This document shows, one piece after another, positions 48,609 through 58,037 of a stretch of DNA of 64,000 bases. The notes beneath the pieces are model-generated. The model did not search any database. It was not told where the DNA came from and was given only the letters and a program-made list of their open reading frames with translations. Source of the DNA: Kribbella antibiotica. GTDB taxonomy: Bacteria > Actinomycetota > Actinomycetes > Propionibacteriales > Kribbellaceae. Made by a program: the position numbers and the translations under genes. The DNA lies in the NCBI RefSeq assembly GCF_004349055.1, contig NZ_SMKX01000023.1, positions 1 to 64,000 on the forward strand, read 5' to 3'. How positions within the stretch are numbered: the first letter of the stretch is position 1; each line of letters opens with the position of its first letter.

Positions 48609-49109
48609 CTACTTGTACTCCGCGTCGATTTCCGCGTCGAGCTCGGCCTTGCGGGCTACCCAGCGTTCGCTGAGGCCTTTGACCTCGCCGCTGATGAAGT
48701 CGATGAAGGCCAGGGAGATCCGCACTCGGTAGTGGGCGGGGGTGCCTTCGCCGGAGGCGTCGAGGACCTTGCGCAGCGATGCCGACCAGCGGAGCAGCGA
48801 CTGGTCCTCGGTCATCATGGTCTGGTACCAGGCGTCGTCCTGGACGACGTAGACGTCGCGGCGGCTGCCGGGCTCGCGTTCGCGGGTGGCCAGGCGGAGC
48901 TGGAGCAGGTAGTTGACCGCGCCGGAGACGGCGGCGGGGCTGGCCTGGAGCTGGTCGGACAGCTCGGCGGCGGTCAGCCGGCCGTCCTCGCTGGACAGGA
49001 TGGCGGAGAAGGCCCGGCCGGCCATCCGGGGCCAGCCCGTGTCGGCCAGCAGGTTGCCGAACTGCTCGGCGTACCGCTTGACGGCCTCGTCGTCGCGTTG
49101 TGCACTCAC
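48609..49109 (-). CDS. GbsR/MarR-type transcriptional regulator
   Basis: A 166-residue winged-helix protein. The MarR-like DNA-binding part reads GRLTAAELSDQLQASPAAVSGAVNYLLQLRLATREREPGSRRD (helix-turn-helix and wing); the C-terminus is helical. It is divergent from a two-gene ABC exporter, which it probably represses. GTG at 49109 or 49133 are possible starts; the shorter is chosen conservatively. The short gap contains an inverted repeat. Confidence 0.85.
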   Translation of the reverse strand: MSAQRDDEAVKRYAEQFGNLLADTGWPRMAGRAFSAILSSEDGRLTAAELSDQLQASPAAVSGAVNYLLQLRLATREREPGSRRDVYVVQDDAWYQTMMTEDQSLLRWSASLRKVLDASGEGTPAHYRVRISLAFIDFISGEVKGLSERWVARKAELDAEIDAEYK

Positions 49110-49146
49110 CGGCCCATCATCCCTTCCCGGCACGCTCGTTTCGAAG

Positions 49147-49164
49147 ATTCACAAACTTCTGAAT
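49147..49164. promoter_or_regulatory. Operator candidate between regulator and exporter
   Basis: ATTCA-N8-TGAAT lies 38-55 nt from the GbsR/MarR start and 20-37 nt from the exporter ATG, in the only AT-rich stretch of the gap. Confidence 0.45.
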
Positions 49165-49183
49165 GAAGTGTACGTTATGAAAC

Positions 49184-50083
49184 ATGACATCAGCCATCGT
49201 GGTCTCCGGACTGCACAAGTCCTATGGCGCAACGCACGCTCTCGACGGTCTCGACCTGGAGGTCACCACCGGCGAGGTGCACGGATTCCTGGGCCCGAAC
49301 GGCGCCGGGAAGTCCACCACCATCCGGGTGCTGCTCGGACTGCTGCGCGGTGACGAGGGCGACGTGTCGCTGCTCGGCGGCGACCCGTGGCGCGACGCGG
49401 CCCAGCTGCATCGCCGGCTGGCCTACGTCCCCGGTGACGTCAACCTCTGGCCGAACCTGACCGGCGGCGAGGTGATTGACCTGCTCGGCCGGCTGCGCGG
49501 CGGGCTGGACCCGAAGAAGCGCGACGACCTGCTGCGCCGCTTCGACCTGGATCCGACCAAGAAGGGCCGCACCTACTCCAAGGGCAACCGTCAGAAGGTC
49601 GCACTGGTCGCGGCACTCGCCTCCGACGTCGAGCTGCTCATCCTGGACGAGCCAACCTCCGGACTGGATCCCCTGATGGAGGAGGTGTTCCGCCAGTGCA
49701 TCGAGGAGGAGCGACAGCGCGACCGTACCGTCCTGCTGTCCAGCCACATCCTCTCCGAGGTCGAGGCGCTCTGCGACCGGATCAGCATCATCCGCCGCGG
49801 CAAGGTGGTCGAGACCGGCACGATGTCCGACCTGCGCCACCTGACGCGCACCTCCATCCAGGCCGAGCTATCTGCCGCCCCAAACGGCCTTGCGTCGTTG
49901 CCAGGCGTGCACTCACTGGATGTCGAGGGCAACCGAGTCCACTGCGAGGTGGACACCGCCCAGCTCGACGCAGTGATGCGAGAGCTCGCGGCCAGTGGCA
50001 TCAAGAGTCTGGTGGCACAGCCCCCGACGCTGGAGGAGCTGTTCCTGCGCCACTACGAGGACGACTCGGTGGCCGCCTCATGA
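49184..50083 (+). CDS. ABC exporter ATP-binding protein (drug-resistance/CcmA type)
   Basis: A 299-residue ATPase. Walker A is GPNGAGKST, the signature is degenerate ([15 protein letters not shown], with K in place of the second G of LSGGQ), Walker B is [12 protein letters not shown] and the switch His is in SSHILSE. A C-terminal DrrA-like extension follows ([16 protein letters not shown]). YSKGNRQK-type signatures are common in actinobacterial ABC-2 exporters. It overlaps the permease by 4 nt. Confidence 0.92.
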   Translation: MTSAIVVSGLHKSYGATHALDGLDLEVTTGEVHGFLGPNGAGKSTTIRVLLGLLRGDEGDVSLLGGDPWRDAAQLHRRLAYVPGDVNLWPNLTGGEVIDLLGRLRGGLDPKKRDDLLRRFDLDPTKKGRTYSKGNRQKVALVAALASDVELLILDEPTSGLDPLMEEVFRQCIEEERQRDRTVLLSSHILSEVEALCDRISIIRRGKVVETGTMSDLRHLTRTSIQAELSAAPNGLASLPGVHSLDVEGNRVHCEVDTAQLDAVMRELAASGIKSLVAQPPTLEELFLRHYEDDSVAAS

Positions 50084-51678
50084 GCGACTTCGTAGGTACT
50101 GGGACGCTGGTCCGCCTCGCTCTGCGACGTGACCGCGTTCTGATCCCCACCTGGATCGCAGTGTTCGTCGTGATGGCCGCAGGCTCGGCCCAGGCCACTA
50201 TGGATCTCTACACCGATGTCGCATCCCGCGTAGAAGCAGCCCGTACGACGAACGCGTCGCCGGCCCTGGTGTCGCTCTACGGCCGCATTTTCGACGAGAC
50301 CTCGCTCGGGGAGCTCTCGCTGTTCAAGCTGACCGCATTCGGCGCTGCACTGGTCGGACTGCTCGCATCGATCCTCGTGGTCCGCCATACCCGCGCCGAA
50401 GAGGAGTCCGGTCGCCTAGAGCTTCTGAGCGCCGGAGTGCTCGGCCGGTACGCCGCTCTGACCGCAGCCCTGCTCGTATCGACCGGAACCGTTGTAGTGC
50501 TGGGTTTGCTGACCGCACTGGCCCTCATCGGCCTAGGCCTACCAGCAGCCGGCTCTTTCGCGTTCGGACTCATCTGGATCACCGCCGGCCTCTCCTTCGC
50601 CGGCGTCGGCGCACTAGTCGCCCAGCTCACCGAGGGCGCCCGTACCGCCAACGGCTTCACCGCCATTGTCCTAGGCGTCTCCTACGTCCTGCGCGCAATC
50701 GGTGACTCCTCATCCGACGGCAAGTCCGAGTGGGTCTCCTGGCTGTCACCCATCGGCTGGTCCCAACAGATCCGAGCCTTCGCCGGAGACCGGTACGTCG
50801 TAGTCCTCCTGCCCCTGGCATTCCTGGCTTTGTTAGTCACCGGAGCACTGGCCCTCATCCGCCGCCGCGATGTCGGTGCAGGCCTGGTCCGCCCTCGCCC
50901 CGGCCCCGCTGTCGGCGCACCGTCACTGCGCTCACCCCTGGCCCTGGCCTGGCGACTACACCGAGGCTCCTTGTACGGCTGGGGTTTCGCCTTCCTCCTC
51001 CTTGGCCTCCTGGTCGGCAACATCGCCAGCAACGTCGACGGCTTTGTCACCAGCGACAGCGCCCGCGAGATGGTCCAGAAGCTAGGCGGCGTCCAAGCCA
51101 TCACCGACGCCTTCCTCTCCACCGAGATGGGCATGGTCGGCCTGCTGGCCTCGGCGTACGGCATCCAAGCCGCCCTCCGCCTCCGCTCCGAAGAGACAGC
51201 CCTAAGAGCCGAACCCCTCCTGGCCACCGGCGTCACCCGCACTCGATGGCTAGCCAGCCACGTCCTGATGGCCCTCCTAGGCACCGGAGCCCTCATCATG
51301 ATCGCCGGACTAGGCTCCGGCCTCTCCAGCGGCGCATCCCTGGGCAACGTAGGCCACCAAGTCCCCCGCATGCTCGCCGCAGCCGCAGTCCAACTCCCAG
51401 CCATCTGGCTGGTAACAGCCCTAGTAGTAGCCCTCTTCGGCCTGGCCCCCAAGCTGGTAACCGCCTCCTGGGCCCTCTACGGCCTCTTCCTCCTCATAGG
51501 CCAGTTCGGCGCCCTCTTCAACCTCCCCCAAGCCGTCATCAACCTGAGCCCCTACGGCCACACCCCCCGCCTCCCCGGCGGCACCTTCACCCTCACTCCC
51601 GTCCTAGCCCTAACAGCCATAGCCGCAGCCCTCCTAGCCGCCGGCCTAACCACCTTCCGCCGCCGAGACATCGGCTAA
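50080..51678 (+). CDS. ABC-2 type exporter permease, two-half fusion
   Basis: A 532-residue membrane protein with about twelve transmembrane segments in two homologous halves, as in polyketide or antibiotic exporter permeases. The first half has [25 protein letters not shown] and the second the related [25 protein letters not shown]. Substrate unknown. The last 300 bases are markedly C-rich and use CTA and ATA codons rare elsewhere in the window. Starts ATGA-overlapped with the ATPase. Confidence 0.9.
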   Translation: MSDFVGTGTLVRLALRRDRVLIPTWIAVFVVMAAGSAQATMDLYTDVASRVEAARTTNASPALVSLYGRIFDETSLGELSLFKLTAFGAALVGLLASILVVRHTRAEEESGRLELLSAGVLGRYAALTAALLVSTGTVVVLGLLTALALIGLGLPAAGSFAFGLIWITAGLSFAGVGALVAQLTEGARTANGFTAIVLGVSYVLRAIGDSSSDGKSEWVSWLSPIGWSQQIRAFAGDRYVVVLLPLAFLALLVTGALALIRRRDVGAGLVRPRPGPAVGAPSLRSPLALAWRLHRGSLYGWGFAFLLLGLLVGNIASNVDGFVTSDSAREMVQKLGGVQAITDAFLSTEMGMVGLLASAYGIQAALRLRSEETALRAEPLLATGVTRTRWLASHVLMALLGTGALIMIAGLGSGLSSGASLGNVGHQVPRMLAAAAVQLPAIWLVTALVVALFGLAPKLVTASWALYGLFLLIGQFGALFNLPQAVINLSPYGHTPRLPGGTFTLTPVLALTAIAAALLAAGLTTFRRRDIG

Positions 51679-51701
51679 CCCATTGCAACAAAGTGCAAAA
51701 C

Positions 51702-51766
51702 AGTCCTCCCCAGTCCCCACCCCCTGTTAGGCTCCCGCCGCTCGGGGTGAGCACCAGGGGAGGACT
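51702..51766 (+). promoter_or_regulatory. Perfect 10-bp stem pairing with the Shine-Dalgarno of the next gene
   Basis: AGTCCTCCCC (51702-51711) is perfectly complementary to GGGGAGGACT (51757-51766), which contains the GGGAGGA ribosome binding site 8 nt before the ATG at 51773. A -10-like TAGGCT (51728-51733) inside the loop means the 5' arm may be transcribed only from promoters farther upstream. Confidence 0.5.
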
Positions 51767-51772
51767 TTCCAG

Positions 51773-54700
51773 ATGAGTACGCAACGCCGCCGCATGCCAT
51801 TCCGCAAGGCGGTCACGGCACTATTGACCGCCGTACTGGCGGTGTCCCTCCTGCAAGCTCCAGAAGCCACCGCAGCCAAGCCGACACCACCACCAACGGC
51901 CACAACGAAGCCGGTACCTTCGAGCAAGACCAAGGCTGCCAAGGCGACCGAGGCCGACTGCGGTGGCGCGGTGGCCTTCGGCACGATCACTACGTGCGAG
52001 GCGATCGAGGTCGACACGACCGACACCTTCACGATCACCACCACGGCGGCGAACGAGTCGCTGCTGCTCCGAGCCGATATGCCGTCGAGGTCGTACGTCA
52101 ACGTCACGGTGAACGGCGACAACACCAGCTGTTACGTCTCCGGCCGGAGACGCTGTGATCTGGGTGCAGCCGGTGAGTACACGCTGACGGCACGGAACTA
52201 TGGCTCCGAAGTCGCCTCCTACACGCTGTTCGTGGTCTCGATCTTCCACGGCGCCTGCACAACCCTGACCGACTCGGACCTCTCGCCGGCTGCGGCTCCT
52301 CGACCCACGGAGGGCGCACGTGGGCTGGTCTCGACCTGCTTCACCTTCTCCGGCGCTCCCGGCGACGTTATGGGCGTCGGTGACGCCACCGGCGGGGTCA
52401 TCTACAACGCAGAGGGCGGCGAACCTTGCCACCTGCACAGTGGCGCCCGGACCTGTGAGCTGAGCGGACCTGGGCCCTACCGGGCCTGGATGACCGGCGT
52501 GAACGGATCCGACAGCTCCGTCACAACGATCTTTCCGTTCATGTTGTTCCGGTTGACCAACCCCACCGCATGCCCCGCGCTGCCGTTGGCTCCGTTCGGA
52601 GACGCCACCGGCTCGGTCGCGACCGGCCAACTGCGGACCGGCACGACCACCTGCCGCTCGATCACGACCACCTCGCCCGGGCTGCTCTCTCTCCGGCTCG
52701 GCGTCGAGGACGACAGCAGCAACATCGTCAACCAGCGGGAGCTGTACACACAGGCCGGCCAACGCGTCTGGTGCGACGAGTCGTGCTCGGTCCCGGCGGG
52801 CAGCTACACGGTCCTGCTGACGAGCCTGGCCGGTATCAAGACCTATGACTTCGCGCTGGCGGTCAACGACCTCGCGGCAACGGCCGGTTGCGCACCGGAG
52901 ATCGAGCCGCGGTGGGACACGCCGGCTCCGACCAGGACTCTCCAATCGCCGGTTCAGCTCGACTGTCAACCGATCGCAGGCAAGTCGGGCGATCGAATCC
53001 TGGTGCGGCTGCAAGGGCCGGATGTGGAAGGCACGAGCCGGATTGTCGGCCCGAGCGGAGCGACAGTCTGCAACCAGGACTCACAGCACGATGGGTGTGT
53101 TCTGCAGGGTACTGGGCCGTTCCGTGTGCTGAGCACGCGAAACTACTACTTCAAGGGTTCCTACGTCCTCGACATCGGGCGGCTGAACGCTCCGGTCGGC
53201 TGTGCGCCGGTCGCCGTGACCAGCTTCGGTGCTCCCGCGCCGGCCGCGGGTGGCCGATGCCGCGAGCTCACGGTGACCGCTGCCGGTCGCTACCGGGTCG
53301 ACGCGTCGACGGCGTACAGCTATGGAAACGGCGGCCGCGGTGCCTACAAGACCGACGGTCTTGAGGGCTGCACCAGCCTCTTCTCCTGCCAGCTCCAGCC
53401 TGGCAAGTACAGCCTGCTCGCCCAGGCGAACGAGCGGGTCGCGGTCTTCCCCTTCTCCAGTACGGCGGGTTGTGTCGCCCAGCCGGCCGACACCTACGCC
53501 GCGAAGACCGGGACGTTGCCCGTCGGTACGCAGTTCGACTGCTTGAGTCTGCGCGCAGCGGCCGGAAGCCGCGTTGTCGTCGCCGAACCGCTCGGAAAGA
53601 CGGTCACCACCGGCTGGGTCGTGGATGCGGCCGGCGCCGAGATGTGTGCCTGGGGACCGAACTTCAGCGGCGGTTCCGATGCGCCGAGACTCTGCAGACT
53701 GACCGGGAAGGCGCCGTTCCGCGCGGTCCTGCACCGGGGCCCTTGGAAGGGTGCGGACAACTACCAGCTCGCTGTGGTGGCTGCCGATCCGAACCCAGGC
53801 TGCAAGGCCTTCCCGCAGAGCACCTTCTCCGCGCCGGGTGGCACGGTTGTGGCCCTGCGGCCGGATCGGTTTATGGAATGCCTTGCGGTACCTGCCAACG
53901 GTCACTCGGCGGCCGAGACGGTCGAGCACAGCCGCACGGGGGCCATCGGCACGGCTACCACGCTGGCGCTGTCGGTCGGCTCGGAAGAGTGGTGTGAGGG
54001 GAGCGCGGCGGCGGCGTCGTTCGTGACCTGCTCGTACCCCGCCGGTAAGGCCGCTGTTGTGCTGGTGCTCGGGTCTTCCGACACAGCAAGCCACCGGATC
54101 GCCCGGCGCGACGTTACCGCCACCGCTCCCGGCTGTACGCCGGTGAGCTCGACTGTGGTCGGGAGTGTTTCCGGATCCGGAACAATCCCGGACGCCGCGA
54201 CCGTCCGTTGTTTCAAGGTGACGGGAGCGGCGACCGACCAGTTCGTCGCCAACGTCCGCAACGCCGACGACAGCATCCGCCTCGATGTGCACAACACGGC
54301 CGGTGAGCTGATCTGCCGGTCGACCTACGAGGAGCGCTGCTCGTTGCGCGGTTCGGCCGGCTACCAGGTGCTGGCGTGGAACGACCCCACGATCGGGGCC
54401 GGTGGGCCCTTCACCGTGGAGACGTACCGGGTCGCCACCGCCGCGGGTCCTGCGGCCGAGTGCACGAAGGTCAACTCGGCGTACGGGTTCGGGCCGATCA
54501 CCGGAGAGCTCACGAAGAGCAAGCCGAGCAGTTGCGTGACGTTCCCGATGGCGAAGGACACGACGCTTCGTGGACACGCCCGCAACCAGACGGCCGGTGG
54601 AACGAACCCGACCATCACCTCCTTCGGCCCGACGCCGTCCGACACCTGTGAGTCGTTCTCGGGCGACGACGGCGACTTTGGCTGCGATGGACGCGAGACG

Positions 54701-55633
54701 CAGTCCTGGAATGCCGTTGTGCTGCTGAACGTCCCCGAGCAGCCGGACCCGGCGGCGCTGAAGTACACCATGGATGCGTCTTGTGAGACGCCGCTGTGTG
54801 GTGGAGCGACCTTCGGGGTCAGCAGCGTTGCTCCTGCCAGTGCTGCAACCGGCGCGTCGGCCACAGTGACTGTCAAGGGGAAGTCGCTGCATCTGAAGGA
54901 CGTGGTGACGTTCAAGGCAGCCGGAAAGCCGGATCTGGTCGGTGTGGTGAAGTCGGTTTCGGCGGACCGGACTGCGGCCACGGTGACAGTCGACTTGAAG
55001 GGTGCTGCGGCTGGTGCTCGGAACCTGACGGTCGATTCGTTCGCCGGTGGGTCGGCGACGTTGGCGAGTGCGTTCACGGTGACCCCGCCGGCGTTGGCGA
55101 ACACCAAGGCGCCGGCTCTGGTTGCGCCGGTGCAGGTGGGGGCTGCCGTGAAGGTCGCGGTCGGGACCTGGTCGCCGGCGGCCACGTCCTACACGTATCA
55201 GTGGCGGGACAACGGGGCAGCGATTCGTGGTGCCGGCGCGGCTACCTATACGCCTGCTGCGGCGATGTTGGAGCACAAGCTCAGCGTCACGGTGACAGCT
55301 GCGCGCGCCGGATCGACCAGTACTGCCGTGACGACGGCTGCGGTCGTGGTGGCGGCTGGGGTGGCGCCTAAGGCTTCCAAAGGCCCGGTGGTGACGGGGA
55401 CCGTCAAGGTGGGCAAAACCGTGACGGCCTCGGCTGGGACTTGGGCACCGACCTGTACGGCGGTGAAGTTCCAGTGGTACTCGGCTGGCAAGGCGGTTGC
55501 CGGTGGGACCAAGGCGTCGCTGGTGTTGACCACCGCAATGGGCAAGAAGGCGCTGTACGTCGCTGCGACGTGTGTGCGGACTGGGCATGCGTCGGGGGTG
55601 GCGTCGACCAAGGCAGTGACTGTGGCTGCTTGA
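51773..55633 (+). CDS. Large secreted cysteine-rich repeat protein with C-terminal Ig-like domains
   Basis: A 1286-residue exported protein of unknown function. Signal peptide about 1-35 (ATAA). After a Pro/Thr/Lys linker come about nine modules of 90-115 residues (residues about 62-1010), each with four Cys in the order C-x(12-25)-C-x(30-45)-C-x(4-14)-C and a following G-x-Y/F strand. Modules begin at CGGAVAFG, CTTLTDSD, CPALPLAP, CAPEIEPR, CAPVAVTS, CVAQPADT, CKAFPQST, CTPVSSTV and CTKVNSAY. The C-terminus has an IPT/TIG-like domain (VSSVAPASAATGASATVTVKG) and two Ig-like repeats (APVQVGAAVKVAVGTWSP, GTVKVGKTVTASAGTWAP). There is no sortase motif or membrane anchor, so it is probably released or bound non-covalently. 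Confidence 0.85.
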   Translation: MSTQRRRMPFRKAVTALLTAVLAVSLLQAPEATAAKPTPPPTATTKPVPSSKTKAAKATEADCGGAVAFGTITTCEAIEVDTTDTFTITTTAANESLLLRADMPSRSYVNVTVNGDNTSCYVSGRRRCDLGAAGEYTLTARNYGSEVASYTLFVVSIFHGACTTLTDSDLSPAAAPRPTEGARGLVSTCFTFSGAPGDVMGVGDATGGVIYNAEGGEPCHLHSGARTCELSGPGPYRAWMTGVNGSDSSVTTIFPFMLFRLTNPTACPALPLAPFGDATGSVATGQLRTGTTTCRSITTTSPGLLSLRLGVEDDSSNIVNQRELYTQAGQRVWCDESCSVPAGSYTVLLTSLAGIKTYDFALAVNDLAATAGCAPEIEPRWDTPAPTRTLQSPVQLDCQPIAGKSGDRILVRLQGPDVEGTSRIVGPSGATVCNQDSQHDGCVLQGTGPFRVLSTRNYYFKGSYVLDIGRLNAPVGCAPVAVTSFGAPAPAAGGRCRELTVTAAGRYRVDASTAYSYGNGGRGAYKTDGLEGCTSLFSCQLQPGKYSLLAQANERVAVFPFSSTAGCVAQPADTYAAKTGTLPVGTQFDCLSLRAAAGSRVVVAEPLGKTVTTGWVVDAAGAEMCAWGPNFSGGSDAPRLCRLTGKAPFRAVLHRGPWKGADNYQLAVVAADPNPGCKAFPQSTFSAPGGTVVALRPDRFMECLAVPANGHSAAETVEHSRTGAIGTATTLALSVGSEEWCEGSAAAASFVTCSYPAGKAAVVLVLGSSDTASHRIARRDVTATAPGCTPVSSTVVGSVSGSGTIPDAATVRCFKVTGAATDQFVANVRNADDSIRLDVHNTAGELICRSTYEERCSLRGSAGYQVLAWNDPTIGAGGPFTVETYRVATAAGPAAECTKVNSAYGFGPITGELTKSKPSSCVTFPMAKDTTLRGHARNQTAGGTNPTITSFGPTPSDTCESFSGDDGDFGCDGRETQSWNAVVLLNVPEQPDPAALKYTMDASCETPLCGGATFGVSSVAPASAATGASATVTVKGKSLHLKDVVTFKAAGKPDLVGVVKSVSADRTAATVTVDLKGAAAGARNLTVDSFAGGSATLASAFTVTPPALANTKAPALVAPVQVGAAVKVAVGTWSPAATSYTYQWRDNGAAIRGAGAATYTPAAAMLEHKLSVTVTAARAGSTSTAVTTAAVVVAAGVAPKASKGPVVTGTVKVGKTVTASAGTWAPTCTAVKFQWYSAGKAVAGGTKASLVLTTAMGKKALYVAATCVRTGHASGVASTKAVTVAA

Positions 55634-55648
55634 AGTAGTGCGTAGGTG

Positions 55649-55675
55649 AGGCCCGCCCGGTTGCCGGGCGGGCCT
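55649..55675 (+). terminator. Rho-independent terminator
   Basis: AGGCCCGCCCGG (55649-55660) and CCGGGCGGGCCT (55664-55675) form a perfect 12-bp stem with a TTG loop, followed by TGCTGTTT. It lies 15 nt after the stop of the repeat protein. Confidence 0.87.
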
Positions 55676-55682
55676 TGCTGTT

Positions 55683-55688
55683 TACGAT
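55683..55688 (+). promoter_or_regulatory. -10 hexamer of probable leaderless promoter of the PPOX-cob operon
   Basis: TACGAT lies 6 nt before the GTG at 55695 and directly after the terminator; no Shine-Dalgarno sequence is present. Confidence 0.45.
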
Positions 55689-55694
55689 CGCTGG

Positions 55695-56078
55695 GTGTTG
55701 TGGACTGAGCGGTTGGTGGAGTTCTGGAGTGAGCGGCACCTGGCGGTGCTGAGCACGGTCCGGGGGGATGGGTCGGTCCATGCGACGCCGGTGGGGGTGA
55801 CTATCGACCCGGAGTCGGGGCTGGCTCGGGTGATCTGCTCGGGGACCTCGTACAAGGCTCGGGCGATTCGGCGGCTGGGGACTGCGGCGGTTGCGGTGAC
55901 GCAGGTGGACGGGCGGCGGTGGAGCACGCTTGAGGGGCTTGCGGTGGTGGTGGACGAGCCGGAGCGGGTGCGGGACGCGGAGCAGCGGTATGCGCGGCGG
56001 TACAAGGAGCCGCGGGTGAATCCGCAGCGGGTCGTTCTGGAGATCACTGTGACGAAGGTGCTCGGCAATGGGGGCTGA
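55695..56078 (+). CDS. PPOX-class F420- or flavin-binding protein (split barrel)
   Basis: A 127-residue split-barrel protein of the pyridoxamine-phosphate-oxidase-like family that binds F420 or FMN in actinobacteria. The core is HLAVLSTVRGDGSVHATPVGVTID, SGTSYKARAIRRLG and VVVDEPERVRDAEQRYARRY. Substrate unknown. Its 3' end overlaps cobL by 11 nt, so it is transcribed with cobalamin genes and may supply a reductase-type function there; that link is inference. Confidence 0.82.
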   Translation: MLWTERLVEFWSERHLAVLSTVRGDGSVHATPVGVTIDPESGLARVICSGTSYKARAIRRLGTAAVAVTQVDGRRWSTLEGLAVVVDEPERVRDAEQRYARRYKEPRVNPQRVVLEITVTKVLGNGG

Positions 56079-57300
56079 GGTCGTAGTCGTCGGCATCGGT
56101 GCGGACGGGTACGACGGTCTGGCGCCGGCTGCGCGCGAGGCGATCGCAGCGGCTGATGTGCTGATGGGAAGCACCAGGCAGCTCGGTCTGGTCCCGGCCG
56201 GTACGGCGGAACGCCGGGCTTGGCCGTCGCCACTGTCGGAGGCTTTGCCGGGGTTGCTGGCTGAGTACCGCGGTCGGCGGGTGTGTGTGCTGGCCAGCGG
56301 GGATCCGACGTTCCATGGGATCGGTACGACGTTGGTGCGGTTGCTGGGGGCAAGTGCTGTCCGGGTGATCCCGCATCCGTCGAGTGTTTCGCTCGCATGT
56401 GCGCGGCTGGGGTGGGCGCAGGAGCAGGTGCAGGTCGTCAGCCTGGTGGGGCGCCCGACTTCACTGGTGCACCCGCACGTCCAGCCGGGGTCGCGGTTCC
56501 TGGTTCTGAGCTGGGGTGCGCGGACTCCGGGCGAGGTGGCCGACCTGCTGGTTGCCCGGGGCTACGGTGCGAGTGAGTTCATCGTGCTGGAGCAGCTGGG
56601 CGGTCCGGCGGAACGCGTGACCCGTACGACGGCTGCTGAGTGGACTGGTGAGGTAGACCCCCTCAACGTCATCGCGGTGCGCTGTGCGGACGGACCGGTG
56701 CTGTCGACTGCGCCCGGATTGCCGGATGCGGCGTACGAGAGTGATGGGCAACTGACGAAGCGTGAGGTGCGCGCAGTGACGTTGTCACGGCTCGCACCGG
56801 TGCCAGGGCAACTGCTGTGGGACATCGGCGGGGGAGCGGGCAGCATCGGGATCGAGTGGTCGCGGCACCACCCGACCTGTCGCGCTATCGCGATCGAACG
56901 CGACGAAGAGCGAGTACGACGGCTCGAGCGGAACGTGGCCGCGCTTGGGGCGAACGTGACAGTGGTGCACGGCGCGGCCCCTGAGGTGCTGGAGTCGTTC
57001 AAGCCACAGACGCAAGAGTCGCCCGGGTTGCCGGGGTGGGCTGACGAACCGGACGCGATCTTCATCGGCGGCGGTGCGACGGCCGAGGGAATGGTTGAGG
57101 CGTGCTGGGCAGCGCTGCGGCCCGGCGGGCGCCTGGTGATGAACGGCGTGACGCTGGAGACCGAGGTGCTGATTGCGCGTTGGTACCAGGAGCTAGGCGG
57201 CGACTTGGTGCGGATGGATGTGCAGCGGGCCTCAGCGGTTGGTGGGATGACCGGATGGCGTCCTGCGATGCCGGTGACGATTTGGAGCGTGACGAAGTGA
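56068..57300 (+). CDS. cobL: Precorrin-6Y C5,15-methyltransferase (decarboxylating) CobL
   Basis: A 410-residue fusion of CbiE- and CbiT-type domains, full length for CobL. The N-terminal CbiE half has [27 protein letters not shown] and [14 protein letters not shown]. The C-terminal CbiT half has the SAM motif [16 protein letters not shown] and [16 protein letters not shown]. It methylates C5 and C15 and removes the acetate side-chain carboxyl in aerobic cobalamin synthesis. It precedes cobM with a 4-nt overlap. Confidence 0.95.
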   Translation: MGAEVVVVGIGADGYDGLAPAAREAIAAADVLMGSTRQLGLVPAGTAERRAWPSPLSEALPGLLAEYRGRRVCVLASGDPTFHGIGTTLVRLLGASAVRVIPHPSSVSLACARLGWAQEQVQVVSLVGRPTSLVHPHVQPGSRFLVLSWGARTPGEVADLLVARGYGASEFIVLEQLGGPAERVTRTTAAEWTGEVDPLNVIAVRCADGPVLSTAPGLPDAAYESDGQLTKREVRAVTLSRLAPVPGQLLWDIGGGAGSIGIEWSRHHPTCRAIAIERDEERVRRLERNVAALGANVTVVHGAAPEVLESFKPQTQESPGLPGWADEPDAIFIGGGATAEGMVEACWAALRPGGRLVMNGVTLETEVLIARWYQELGGDLVRMDVQRASAVGGMTGWRPAMPVTIWSVTK

Positions 57301-58037
57301 CCGTGCATTTCATCGGCGCTGGACCGGGTGCTGCCGACCTGATCACCGTGCGCGGGCGTGACCTGATCACGGCGTCGCCGGTCTGCCTGTACGCCGGTGC
57401 GCTGGTGCCGGTTGAGCTCCTTGAGCACTGCCCGGTCGGGGCGCACAAGGTGGACACGGCCAACCTCGACCTCGACCAGATCATCGCTGAGCTGTCCGCT
57501 GCGCACGCTGCTGGTCTCGACGTTGCGCGACTGCACTCCGGCGACCCGTCAGTCTTCAGCGCGATGGCTGAGCAGATGCGCCGGCTCGACGCGCTCAACA
57601 TCCCGTACGACGTCACACCCGGCGTACCGGCGTATGCCGCGGCCGCAGCGTCCCTCAACCGGGAGCTGACCGTGCCGGAGGTAGGGCAGACCGTCATCCT
57701 GACCCGCATCGGCGGCCGGGCGTCAGCCATGCCGGCCAGTGAGGACCTGGCGACCCTCGGTGCGAGCCAGGCGACGCTGGTGCTGCATCTGGCCGTGCAG
57801 CAGATCGATCGCGTGGTCAGCGAGCTCCTGCCGAGCTATGGCGCGGACTGTCCGGTCGCAGTGGTGGCACGTGCTTCACGGGACGACGAGGAGGTGCTGC
57901 GCGGGACACTGGCCGACATTGCGGAGCAGGTGCAGGCGGCGGGCATTCGCCGTACGGCGGTCATTGTGGTCGGGAAGGTGCTGGCGGCAACCGAGTTCCG
58001 CGACAGCCACTTGTACTCGACTACTCGGGAACGATGA
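57297..58037 (+). CDS. cobM: Precorrin-4 C11-methyltransferase CobM
   Basis: A 246-residue SAM-dependent tetrapyrrole methyltransferase. It has the N-terminal [48 protein letters not shown] and [15 protein letters not shown] signatures. The GTG at 57297 (GTGA overlap with cobL) is chosen because the VHFIGAGPG strand must be near the N-terminus; longer in-frame starts read cobL sequence. Confidence 0.95.
   Translation: MTVHFIGAGPGAADLITVRGRDLITASPVCLYAGALVPVELLEHCPVGAHKVDTANLDLDQIIAELSAAHAAGLDVARLHSGDPSVFSAMAEQMRRLDALNIPYDVTPGVPAYAAAAASLNRELTVPEVGQTVILTRIGGRASAMPASEDLATLGASQATLVLHLAVQQIDRVVSELLPSYGADCPVAVVARASRDDEEVLRGTLADIAEQVQAAGIRRTAVIVVGKVLAATEFRDSHLYSTTRER

Noticed and set aside
53081-55588. 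835-residue minus-strand open frame opposite the cysteine-rich protein
   Set aside because: Shadow frame of low-complexity Arg/Gly/His composition. The plus strand has a signal peptide, ribosome binding site and regular cysteine modules.
55634-55694. Cobalamin riboswitch before the PPOX-cobL operon
   Set aside because: Only about 60 nt separate the terminator-bearing gene and the start codon, too short for a B12 element and lacking its conserved box.
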